Source of the DNA: Sporobacter termitidis DSM 10068
GTDB lineage: Bacteria > Bacillota > Clostridia > Oscillospirales > Oscillospiraceae
DNA length: 64,000 nt
Assembly: GCF_900130065.1 (NCBI RefSeq)
Contig: NZ_FQXV01000006.1
Location: 124,001-188,000, forward strand
Direction of reading: 5' to 3'
Positions 24,741 through 31,792 of the stretch are shown here, one piece after another (position 1 is the stretch's first letter; every line of letters starts with the position of its first letter). The position numbers and the translations under genes are program-made. Under the pieces are notes generated by a model that did no database searches, was not told the DNA's origin, and saw nothing but the letters and a program-made list of their open reading frames with translations.

Positions 24741-27110
24741 TCACCGAGCGGAAATACCGGACGGCATCACCCGAAGGGCCCTCATAGCGTTTAAAATCGC
24801 TATGACCGCCACGCCGACGTCTCCAAATACCGCCGCCCACATCGTGGCTATCCCAGCGGCACCAAGGATAAGAATGACCGCTTTGACGCCAAGGGCGAAA
24901 ATAATATTCTGCCAGACGATGCTGCGCGTCTTTTTCGCAATGCGGACTGCCGTGACGATCTTCGACGGTTCGTCTGTCATCAGGACCACGTCGGCGGCCT
25001 CGATGGCCGCGTCGGAACCCACGCCGCCCATGGCGATGCCCACGTCGGCCCTCGCCAGCACAGGCGCGTCGTTGATGCCGTCGCCGACGAAGACGAGCTT
25101 TCCTTTCGTCGTCTTGCCCTTCTCCAGCAGCTCCAGCTGCTCGACCTTTTGATGGGGCAGCAGCTCGGCGTATACGGTGTCGAGTCCGATTTCACGCCCG
25201 ATCTGCTCGCCGACGATTCTGCTGTCGCCCGTCAGCATGGCGATGTTCCTGACCCCGGCGGCTTTCAGGTCTTTCACCGCCTTTTGGCTATCCGCTTTCA
25301 CCTCGTCGGAAATCACGACGCAGCCCGCGTATAGACCGTCGACGGCCAGATAGACGACGGTGCCGATCGTATCGGGTTTGACAAAGTCGACCTGCCTCGA
25401 GTCCAGGAGCTTGCCGTTGCCGGCCAGCACCTCCCTGCCGTCCAGCCTGATGCGGACGCCCTGCCCCGCAATCTCCTCGTATTCCGAGATCCTGGAGGCG
25501 TTTATATCCTGCCCATAGGCTTTTATGACGGAAACGGCGATGGGATGGCTGGAATTGCTCTCGGCGTGGGCGGCGAAGGTAAGCAGCTCGTCTTCCGTCC
25601 AGTCGTTCACAGCCTCCACCCTGCTCACCTTGAAGATTCCCTTTGTCAATGTCCCGGTTTTATCAAATATCACTGTATCGACGTTGTTGAGGGCCTCCAG
25701 GTAGTTGCTCCCCTTGATCAGGATACCGTTTTTCGAGGCGCCGCCGATGCCGCCGAAAAAGCTCAGCGGGATGGAGATCACCAATGCGCAGGGGCAGGAT
25801 ACGACCAGGAATACCAGCGCGCGGCCCAGCCAATCGGCAAACAGCGCCCCCGGCACGATAAGCGGCGGAAGGAGGGCCAGTGCGACTGCCGCGAATACCA
25901 CAACGGGTGTATAATACCGGGCAAATTTTGTGACGAAGTTCTCCATCGGGGATTTTTTGGAGCTGGCGTTCTGCACCAGGTCCAATATTTTCGAAACGGT
26001 GGATTCGCCGAATTCCTTGGACACCTCCACTGTCAACAGTCCGTTTTTATTGATCGAGCCGGAGAGTATCTCGCTGCCGGGCTCAACGTCCCTCGGCAGG
26101 GCCTCGCCGGTCAGCGCGGAGGTATCCAGGGCCGAGCGGCCTTCAACCACAACGCCGTCCAGCGGCACCTTTTCGCCGGGCCTTACAATGATATAATCCC
26201 CGGCGCCGACCTCTTCCGGCGATACCCGCTGTATCTCGTCCCCGACCTTCAGGTTGGCGAAGTCGGGCCGGATGTCCATCAGCGCCGATATGGATTTGCG
26301 GGAACGGTTGACGGCAAGGCGCTGGAACGCTTCGCCGATCTGGTAAAACAGCATGACCGCCACGCCCTCGGGATACTCGCCGATCACAAACGCGCCGATG
26401 GTCGCGATGCTCATCAGGAAATTTTCATCAAACACCTGCCCCCTGGAGATGTTCCTGGCGGCCCTGAAAACGACCTCTCCGCCTACCAGAAGGTAACTGA
26501 CAAGGAACAGCGCCAGCCTTGCCGGCTGGGACAGAGGCAGGATTATTCCGACGGCGAAAAGCGCCGCGCCGGCACAGAGCCCTATGCGCAATAACCGCTG
26601 TCTTGAGAAAAACACTTCCTCTTTTTTATCCTGCTTTTCGGTGAAAGACACCTGAATTGCGGGCTCGACTTCCAGCGCGATTTTTGACGCCTGACGGATG
26701 ATGGCCGGCAGCCTTGTTTTGTCCTCCGCCTCTATCAGCAGCTTCTGCGCGGCGAAGTCAACGCTTGCCGCCTTGACGCCTTCGAGCCGGGCGACACGGG
26801 CTTCTATCTTTCCAGCGCAGCTGGCGCAGCACAGGCCCAGGAGATAAATCGTCCTTTTACCGGGCGTGACGGCCGCGACCTCGGATATCTCGATCTCCGG
26901 CTCGTACTGCCTGACGATCCTGCTTGTCTGCTCCAGGATGCCGCCCAGCATATTGTCGCCGTACACCTCCATCGTGAGCTTCTGCGACGAAAAATCGATC
27001 GCGGCGCTGGTCACTCCTTCCAGCTTGAGGATGCGCTTCTGCATTTTTTCGGTGCACGTCGGGCAGCAGAGGCCGTTTAGTATATATTCCTTTCTGACGA
27101 CAGCTTCCAT
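24741..27110 (-). CDS. cadA: Heavy-metal P1B-type ATPase, Zn/Cd/Pb class
   Basis: A 789-residue efflux ATPase. Two N-terminal HMA domains carry GLCCPTC (Cys15, 16, 19) and GLCCASC (Cys94, 95, 98), the double-Cys form seen in Zn/Cd pumps. The transmembrane metal site reads SCPCALVISIPL, the phosphorylation loop VIFDKTGTLT, the HP motif SNSSHPIAVS, and the hinge VFVGDGINDAPVLARADVGIAMG. ATG 27110 is better placed than GTG 27119 relative to AGAAAG. It is the last gene of an ArsR/HMA/ATPase operon, so it should export Zn2+, Cd2+ or Pb2+ under ArsR/CadC-type control. Confidence 0.9.
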   Translation of the reverse strand: MEAVVRKEYILNGLCCPTCTEKMQKRILKLEGVTSAAIDFSSQKLTMEVYGDNMLGGILEQTSRIVRQYEPEIEISEVAAVTPGKRTIYLLGLCCASCAGKIEARVARLEGVKAASVDFAAQKLLIEAEDKTRLPAIIRQASKIALEVEPAIQVSFTEKQDKKEEVFFSRQRLLRIGLCAGAALFAVGIILPLSQPARLALFLVSYLLVGGEVVFRAARNISRGQVFDENFLMSIATIGAFVIGEYPEGVAVMLFYQIGEAFQRLAVNRSRKSISALMDIRPDFANLKVGDEIQRVSPEEVGAGDYIIVRPGEKVPLDGVVVEGRSALDTSALTGEALPRDVEPGSEILSGSINKNGLLTVEVSKEFGESTVSKILDLVQNASSKKSPMENFVTKFARYYTPVVVFAAVALALLPPLIVPGALFADWLGRALVFLVVSCPCALVISIPLSFFGGIGGASKNGILIKGSNYLEALNNVDTVIFDKTGTLTKGIFKVSRVEAVNDWTEDELLTFAAHAESNSSHPIAVSVIKAYGQDINASRISEYEEIAGQGVRIRLDGREVLAGNGKLLDSRQVDFVKPDTIGTVVYLAVDGLYAGCVVISDEVKADSQKAVKDLKAAGVRNIAMLTGDSRIVGEQIGREIGLDTVYAELLPHQKVEQLELLEKGKTTKGKLVFVGDGINDAPVLARADVGIAMGGVGSDAAIEAADVVLMTDEPSKIVTAVRIAKKTRSIVWQNIIFALGVKAVILILGAAGIATMWAAVFGDVGVAVIAILNAMRALRVMPSGISAR

Positions 27111-27136
27111 ATGATCCACGCTTTCTATCTATCTGG

Positions 27137-27361
27137 CTATACGGCCTTTACCACAATATCCTCATCGATCTCAGTGGAAATATCGGTTACAGCTTTTAAA
27201 ATTCCGCTCTCGTCGCCGTCAAACTCAACGGTGATGGAGGTCGTCTCAAAATCCACCGCCGCTTTTTTGATCCCCGCAGCCTGGCCGACCTCCCGCTCGA
27301 TGGCGGCGGCGCAGTTGGTGCAGCAAAGACCTTCAAGAATGTACTTTTTTGTTGTGGACAT
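27137..27361 (-). CDS. Small HMA-domain metal-binding protein
   Basis: A 74-residue single HMA domain with GLCCTNC near residue 12, nearly the same motif as the two HMA domains of the adjacent ATPase. It is a soluble metallochaperone or a detached HMA domain delivering Zn/Cd to the pump. ATG 27361 follows GGAGCGATACATC. An ArsR-type operator lies 34 bases upstream, giving it a possible second promoter inside the operon. Confidence 0.88.
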   Translation of the reverse strand: MSTTKKYILEGLCCTNCAAAIEREVGQAAGIKKAAVDFETTSITVEFDGDESGILKAVTDISTEIDEDIVVKAV

Positions 27362-27394
27362 GATGTATCGCTCCTTTTTATTTTATGATTGAAC

Positions 27395-27414
27395 AGTTGA
27401 CAATGCGTTCAACT
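27395..27414 (-). promoter_or_regulatory. ArsR-type operator before the HMA gene
   Basis: AGTTG-N10-CAACT, preceded by the same GATTGAAC context (from 27387) that precedes the operator upstream of arsR. It lies between the arsR stop and the HMA start. Confidence 0.65.
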
Positions 27415-27433
27415 AACGCAGCAAATAAAATAC

Positions 27434-27802
27434 TCAGCTTTCGCAGACATGCTCAAGTCCCTGCTGAAAAATGTTGCCCACGTGCTCGTCATCCAGAGAA
27501 TAATACACAATTTTCCCATCCCGGCGATATTTGACCAGTCTGGTCTGGCGGAGGGCCCGAAGCTGATGCGAAATCGCGGATTTTGACATGCCCAGCAGCG
27601 CCGCAATATCGCACACGCACATTTCAGATTTCAATAACGCGCAAACGATCTTGACCCGGGTAGAATCACTGAATACTTTGAACAGATCAGCCAGATTCAG
27701 CAATATCTCATCCTCCGGCATCTGCGTCCGGACCTCGGCGACCACTTCTTCATGGATGATATTGCAGTCGCATCTATCAAAGTCGGCGGTATAGGCACAC
27801 AT
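27434..27802 (-). CDS. ArsR/CadC-type metal-responsive repressor
   Basis: A 122-residue winged-helix repressor. The recognition helix region is ALLGMSKSAISHQLRALRQTRLVKYRRDGKIVYYSLDDEHV. CadC-like metal residues are visible: CDC at 11-13 in the N-terminal extension, the ELCVCD-type motif as EMCVCD, and DEHVGNIFQQGLEHV in the last helix (alpha5 site). These indicate both soft-metal and zinc sites, sensing Cd/Pb/Zn. ATG 27802 follows GGAGGCTTTGCG. It heads the operon with the HMA protein and ATPase and should repress itself and them. Confidence 0.9.
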   Translation of the reverse strand: MCAYTADFDRCDCNIIHEEVVAEVRTQMPEDEILLNLADLFKVFSDSTRVKIVCALLKSEMCVCDIAALLGMSKSAISHQLRALRQTRLVKYRRDGKIVYYSLDDEHVGNIFQQGLEHVCES

Positions 27803-27825
27803 CGCAAAGCCTCCACGATTGAACA

Positions 27826-27845
27826 GTTGAATATCCGTACAACTA
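27826..27845 (-). promoter_or_regulatory. ArsR-type operator upstream of arsR
   Basis: AGTTG-N10-CAACT 24 bases before the arsR start, with GATTGAACAGTTGA (27818-27831) repeated exactly at 27387-27400 before the HMA gene. Confidence 0.7.
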
Positions 27846-27947
27846 TTATGGTACGTATGGACGATGGAATTGTCAATAGACGTTTAAGTTAATTTTTCAT
27901 AAATATTTCGTTCATTTTTTGAAGCTTAAACACAAATATCCGGCTTG

Positions 27948-28286
27948 CTAATGCCCTCTCGGCGCATACATGATAATGGCCGCACCGACAAGGGCTACAG
28001 CGCCGCCGATTAAGTCAAACTTGTCCGGTACAGCGTGGTCAACCTGCCAGCCCCAAAGAATGGACAGAATAATAAATATCCCGCCGTAAGCGGCGTACAC
28101 CCTGCCAAAATTTGCGCCGGAGGGCTGCAGCGTTGGAATTATCCCATACAAAATCAGGACAACGGCCCCAATGACCCCGAACAATATACTCTTCTTTTCA
28201 CGCAGCCAAAGCCAGACGAAATAGCCGCCGCCTATTTCAAATATTCCCGCCAGCACAAAATAAAAGATCGATTTCAAGGTTTCCAT
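27948..28286 (-). CDS. YnfA/UPF0060 family small membrane protein
   Basis: A 112-residue protein with four helices. The family marks [42 protein letters not shown] and [20 protein letters not shown] are all present. YnfA relates to the small multidrug resistance fold, with an uncertain transport function. ATG 28286 follows GGGAG. It lies alone on the minus strand between arsR and yjbQ. Confidence 0.9.
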   Translation of the reverse strand: METLKSIFYFVLAGIFEIGGGYFVWLWLREKKSILFGVIGAVVLILYGIIPTLQPSGANFGRVYAAYGGIFIILSILWGWQVDHAVPDKFDLIGGAVALVGAAIIMYAPRGH

Positions 28287-28329
28287 CTGTTGACTCCCAT
28301 AGTTTCGGTTTTGAGGCTTTCCGAGCAGT

Positions 28330-28719
28330 TCAAACTATTTTTACATAGAACTTCCGTTTCCTCGGCGGGTCGAACTCACAGAAATATATGCCTTGCCAGG
28401 TGCCGAGGACGAGCTTGCCGTTTTCTATAATCACCGTCGCGCTCGAACCGATGCAGCTGGCCTTAAGATGCGCGGCGCTGTTCCCTTCAGCGTGGCGGAA
28501 TTCTTCTCGGTCTGGAAACGTCTTGTCGAGCGCGAAAAGCAAGTCATGCACCACGTCCGGGTCGGCGTTCTCGTTTATCGTTATCCCCGCCGTAGTATGC
28601 GGGCAGTAAACCACGGCAATCCCCTCGGCGGCGGCGCTTTTGGCAACGGCTTCCCGGACTTGCGGCGTGATATTGTAAAAGCTCTGCTTCGGCGCTTCCA
28701 GATTAAATTCAAAGAGCAT
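28330..28719 (-). CDS. YjbQ/UPF0047 family protein (secondary thiamine-phosphate synthase-like)
   Basis: A 129-residue protein starting at ATG 28719 behind GGAGAAAGCC; an ATG four codons earlier has no good site. Conserved family segments are [18 protein letters not shown], the [18 protein letters not shown] metal/phosphate loop and [13 protein letters not shown]. The fold can form thiamine phosphate weakly, but the in vivo role is uncertain. It overlaps the end of a truncated GNAT frame by 8 bases. Confidence 0.88.
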   Translation of the reverse strand: MLFEFNLEAPKQSFYNITPQVREAVAKSAAAEGIAVVYCPHTTAGITINENADPDVVHDLLFALDKTFPDREEFRHAEGNSAAHLKASCIGSSATVIIENGKLVLGTWQGIYFCEFDPPRKRKFYVKIV

Positions 28720-28867
28720 GGCTTTCTCCATTTCTCACGCTGAACGCGCCGTTGTAGGCGTACATTGTCTGTTCATCCTGAAGTATTGCGGCCAGCGCCG
28801 GGAAATCCTCTTGTGTCATCTCGCGCAGGATAAGGTGAGGGGTTGCGAGTCTGAACTCAGCCGTCAT
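28712..28867 (-). pseudogene. Truncated GNAT acetyltransferase (N-terminal fragment)
   Basis: A 51-codon frame from ATG 28867: MTAEFRLATPHLILREMTQ continues EDFPALAAILQDEQTMYAYNGAFS, which is the opening of a RimJ/RimL-type GNAT protein (LxTxRLILRxMxxxD). It then runs into the ribosome site and start of yjbQ and stops at 28712. The acetyl-CoA loop and the remaining two thirds are missing. It overlaps the stop of the MmcQ-like gene (28857-28859). Confidence 0.7.
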
Positions 28868-29222
28868 TTCTTCTTGCCCTCGTTTTCGGCTTAATAAGAT
28901 CGTAACTGCGTTCCGTCAAAAGCTGCAGTTCCCCGTCCGGTACGTCGCCCTCAAGGATAACGGTGTTCCAGTGTACCTTGTTCATATGATAAGCAGGCGT
29001 GATATCCTGAAACGCCTGCCGCAGAAAATCGGCTTCAAGCGGCTCGCATTTGAGATTGACGCACAGTTTACCATTCCGCTCGTAAATCAGCGCAAAGCTC
29101 TTTTTATTGGCGCGGTGGCGCATGACCGTCCATGCCGAGGCGTCGGCGGCATCATCAAACGGATAGTCCTCATAAGCAAGCGGGAACGTCAGGCAGTATT
29201 CGATAAGCTCACGGCGCGTCAT
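28857..29222 (-). CDS. MmcQ/YjbR family protein
   Basis: A 121-residue protein from ATG 29222 (MTRRELIEYCLTFPLAYEDYPFDD) behind GAGGAAGTAGAAG; a frame 19 codons longer lacks support. Conserved marks are FALIYERNGKLCVNLKCEPLEADFLRQ and AYHMNKVHWNTVIL. The CyaY-like fold of this family is thought to bind DNA or ligands, but the function is unestablished. The stop overlaps the start of the truncated GNAT frame. Confidence 0.85.
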   Translation of the reverse strand: MTRRELIEYCLTFPLAYEDYPFDDAADASAWTVMRHRANKKSFALIYERNGKLCVNLKCEPLEADFLRQAFQDITPAYHMNKVHWNTVILEGDVPDGELQLLTERSYDLIKPKTRARRNDG

Positions 29223-29262
29223 TTCTTCTACTTCCTCATATCGCTCTATACTCTGAGATTCT

Positions 29263-30420
29263 CTACTGATAATTGTCATATATTTGCTGGATAAGCACCT
29301 TTAAAGCCGGGGGATCGATGGGCTTCAGCGCACAATTGATAAAGGGGTTGTGCGCAATGGCACCTTCCGCGCAGTTCATGGCGGCTTCCAGTGATATTCC
29401 CTGCTCCTTCAGGGACTTGATTTCGAGCATTTTCATAAGGCTGCGCACTTTAGCAGCGGCAAGCTCACCCACCTCGGCTGCCGTTGCGGCAGCGGGGAAA
29501 TCCACCCCGAGGGCTTTAGCGATCTTCTTTGTTCTTTCCGGCGCCACATCCGAAGAGAATCTGATCACTTCCGGAACGGTCAGCGCGCAGGCCATACCGT
29601 GGGGCATATGAAAGACGACCCCGAATTCATGGGCAATCGCATGGCCGAAATGCAAAAAAGCATCGTTAAACGCCATGCCGGCCAAATTACTGGCCAGACT
29701 CAGATTTGTTCGTGCTTCAAGATCGCCGCCGTTGTCACAGGCTCTGGCCAGATTATTCATAACAAGACGCATTACTTCAAGTGTCAATATATCCGCCTTG
29801 GGATTCGTGCAGTTTGTGGTATAAGCCTCGATCGCATGGGACAAGGCGTCAAAGCCGGTCATCGCTGTAATCCTTTTGGGGACTGTAAGCGTAAGCTCCG
29901 GGTCAACGATAGCCAAATCCGCCGCCCGTAAAACGGAGTCTTTCATGTGGGTTTCTTCATCATGTATAACTGCCATGATGGAAACCTCAGAACCGGTGCC
30001 CGAGGTCGTCGGAATCAGAATGAGCGGCATCGTTGTCTTAAATTTGCCGCCTTTGCTGACAAAATACTGTTTGATGGGCAGCGGGTTTTCCATCAGCACA
30101 GAAGCTGCCTTTGCCGTGTCAAGCGAGCTGCCGCCGCCGATACCGATAACGATATCGGCCTTCTCTTCCTGGGCCAGCTTCCCGGCGCGGTCGACCATTT
30201 TATCCGGGGCGTCCGGCAATACTTCATCGAAGGTAGCGACTGCGATCCCGGCATCGTATAAGGCTTTTGTGATCCTGTCTGAGATTCCGGCAGCTTTCAC
30301 CCCATCATCAAAAATACATAAGGCTTTTGTGCCGGATAATTCCTTGACCTTATCGGCAAGCCGGCTGACTGCACCTGCCCCAAAAATTACCGGGCACAAT
30401 TGGCTGTATGTACTGATCAT
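29263..30420 (-). CDS. Iron-containing alcohol dehydrogenase
   Basis: A 385-residue group III dehydrogenase from ATG 30420 behind GGAGGAAAACG. NAD(P) is bound by GIGGGSSLDTAKAAS (near residue 95). Metal residues are in GFDALSHAIEAYTTN and FLHFGHAIAHEFGVVFHMPHGMA, giving the Asp/His/His/His set. Such enzymes interconvert alcohols and aldehydes, for example lactaldehyde or butanol, in fermentation. There is no adjacent pathway gene to narrow this. Confidence 0.9.
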   Translation of the reverse strand: MISTYSQLCPVIFGAGAVSRLADKVKELSGTKALCIFDDGVKAAGISDRITKALYDAGIAVATFDEVLPDAPDKMVDRAGKLAQEEKADIVIGIGGGSSLDTAKAASVLMENPLPIKQYFVSKGGKFKTTMPLILIPTTSGTGSEVSIMAVIHDEETHMKDSVLRAADLAIVDPELTLTVPKRITAMTGFDALSHAIEAYTTNCTNPKADILTLEVMRLVMNNLARACDNGGDLEARTNLSLASNLAGMAFNDAFLHFGHAIAHEFGVVFHMPHGMACALTVPEVIRFSSDVAPERTKKIAKALGVDFPAAATAAEVGELAAAKVRSLMKMLEIKSLKEQGISLEAAMNCAEGAIAHNPFINCALKPIDPPALKVLIQQIYDNYQ

Positions 30421-30536
30421 CGTTTTCCTCCGCATCGATTGATAAATAGAAAATAACATACGCATCATAGCACATATTTTGCAATGAATCCACATCCCGA
30501 TATTTTCTGTGCTGCACAAGACGTACAAGCCAAAGA

Positions 30537-31301
30537 CTATTCATAGCGTTTTCCAGCAATCATCATTGGTATAAAAAAGCCAAGACAGGCAATCAAAACA
30601 AATGCTAATTCTCCCACCTCCCAGACCGCAGGGAAAAACCATCGAACCACAAAATACAACAGCGGAAACACAATAGGAACTATCAACAACCATGTGCGGC
30701 CCGCACGGAGAATATGCGGCCAGTTGCTGTTATTAAAGCGGATTCCCGCCATATTCATACGGAATATCCCATCACTGTAAGTACTGACTTTATTCTCATC
30801 ATAATAGGTGGGCAAAGTTTCTTTGACAAACAGGCAGAACCACCCACCGAATCCAAGACACATTCCTTCGACCAGTGCAATATCCTGCCATACTTCGTCA
30901 AATGAAAATCCAAGAGCTACTAATCCTATAAATTCCAGTGCAGCTATGGCTACACAAGCAATATAAATCCATATCCTTCTCTTACGCCGTTGGTTTCGTT
31001 GCTGCTGTTCCTTTGCCGAAAGCTGAATTGTCCCGGCCACCAGTTTTTCAACTTCCTGTATGTTCAGAAGTTCAGGTTCATTGATACGCTGACCACTCAA
31101 CAGTTCTGTTGTAGTTACGCCGAGCAGCTCGGCCAGCGGCATAAGCAATGCAATGTCCGGCATGCTTAATCCGCGCTCCCACTTGCTGACAGCCTTATCG
31201 GAAACAAATAACCTTTCTGCCAATTCCCTTTGCGTAAAGCCCTGCTGTTTTCGCAATTGGGCTAAAAAAGTACCCACTCTCTCGTTTTCAATCTCATACA
31301 T
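30537..31301 (-). CDS. XRE-family regulator with C-terminal membrane domain
   Basis: A 254-residue protein. Residues 8-62 form an XRE helix-turn-helix (FLAQLRKQQGFTQRELAERLFVSDKAVSKWERGLSMPDIALLMPLAELLGV). From residue 108 on there are four hydrophobic helices (RIWIYIACVAIAALEFIGLVAL; WLLIVPIVFPLLYFVVRWFF; LAFVLIACLGFFIPMMIAG). This layout is typical of Clostridia membrane-anchored XRE regulators of unknown signal. ATG 31301 follows AGGAGGCTATATGTT. Confidence 0.85.
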   Translation of the reverse strand: MYEIENERVGTFLAQLRKQQGFTQRELAERLFVSDKAVSKWERGLSMPDIALLMPLAELLGVTTTELLSGQRINEPELLNIQEVEKLVAGTIQLSAKEQQQRNQRRKRRIWIYIACVAIAALEFIGLVALGFSFDEVWQDIALVEGMCLGFGGWFCLFVKETLPTYYDENKVSTYSDGIFRMNMAGIRFNNSNWPHILRAGRTWLLIVPIVFPLLYFVVRWFFPAVWEVGELAFVLIACLGFFIPMMIAGKRYE

Positions 31302-31443
31302 AACATATAGCCTCCTGTTAAAAGTATAAGGTAAATGACGGATTGAAACAACCGACCAACAGTAGAGTCGGGTATTTACTTAGGTTTGACATCATTAATT
31401 TACCGTGAGCGGTAAGACAGCCCTGAACTCGCCGAAGCAATTC

Positions 31444-31484
31444 TCAAAAAAACAGAATCGCAAAACTTGCGTTCTGCGATTCTG
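31444..31484 (-). terminator. Terminator after the DUF1858 gene
   Basis: On the minus strand CAGAATCGCA (31484-31475) pairs with TGCGATTCTG (31462-31453), followed by a run of T at 31452-31446. It lies about 60 bases after the DUF1858 stop. Confidence 0.85.
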
Positions 31485-31544
31485 CACATAGTCAGCTGCA
31501 AAAAGTGCGCGCTGCTCTATTCGATGTATTTCCGGGCTTCGCTG

Positions 31545-31745
31545 TTATGCCAGATGGTCATTTAGTTTGCTGATGAGCTCCTGCACGGGGACGCCGTGCA
31601 CCATGCAGGCCTCTTCGAGACTTTCGCCGCTCGAGGAGGGGCAACCCAGGCAATGCATGCCCATATCGAGAAAGTACGGGGCGGTGGTCGGGTCGGCGTT
31701 TAAAACCTCGCCGATCAACGTGTCTTTTGTTACTGCAAGCTTCAT
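31545..31745 (-). CDS. DUF1858 domain protein
   Basis: A 66-residue protein, MKLAVTKDTLIGEVLNADPTTAPYFLDMGMHCLGC with CLGCPSSSGESLEEACMVHG. The CxxC-PSS segment and the VLxxxPxxxxxFxxxGMxCxGC pattern are DUF1858 hallmarks, seen alone or fused to hybrid-cluster or nitroreductase partners. The redox or metal role is unproven. The gene is weakly initiated (AGAG) and lies 47 bases downstream of lon, probably cotranscribed. Confidence 0.88.
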   Translation of the reverse strand: MKLAVTKDTLIGEVLNADPTTAPYFLDMGMHCLGCPSSSGESLEEACMVHGVPVQELISKLNDHLA

Positions 31746-31792
31746 TACAAATGCACTCTTTTCTATGAAATATTTTATTTATCAGACGCCTT

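Noticed and set aside
24741-27110. Copper ATPase (CopA)
   Set aside because: The CCxxC HMA motifs and the ArsR/CadC-type regulator favour Zn/Cd/Pb.
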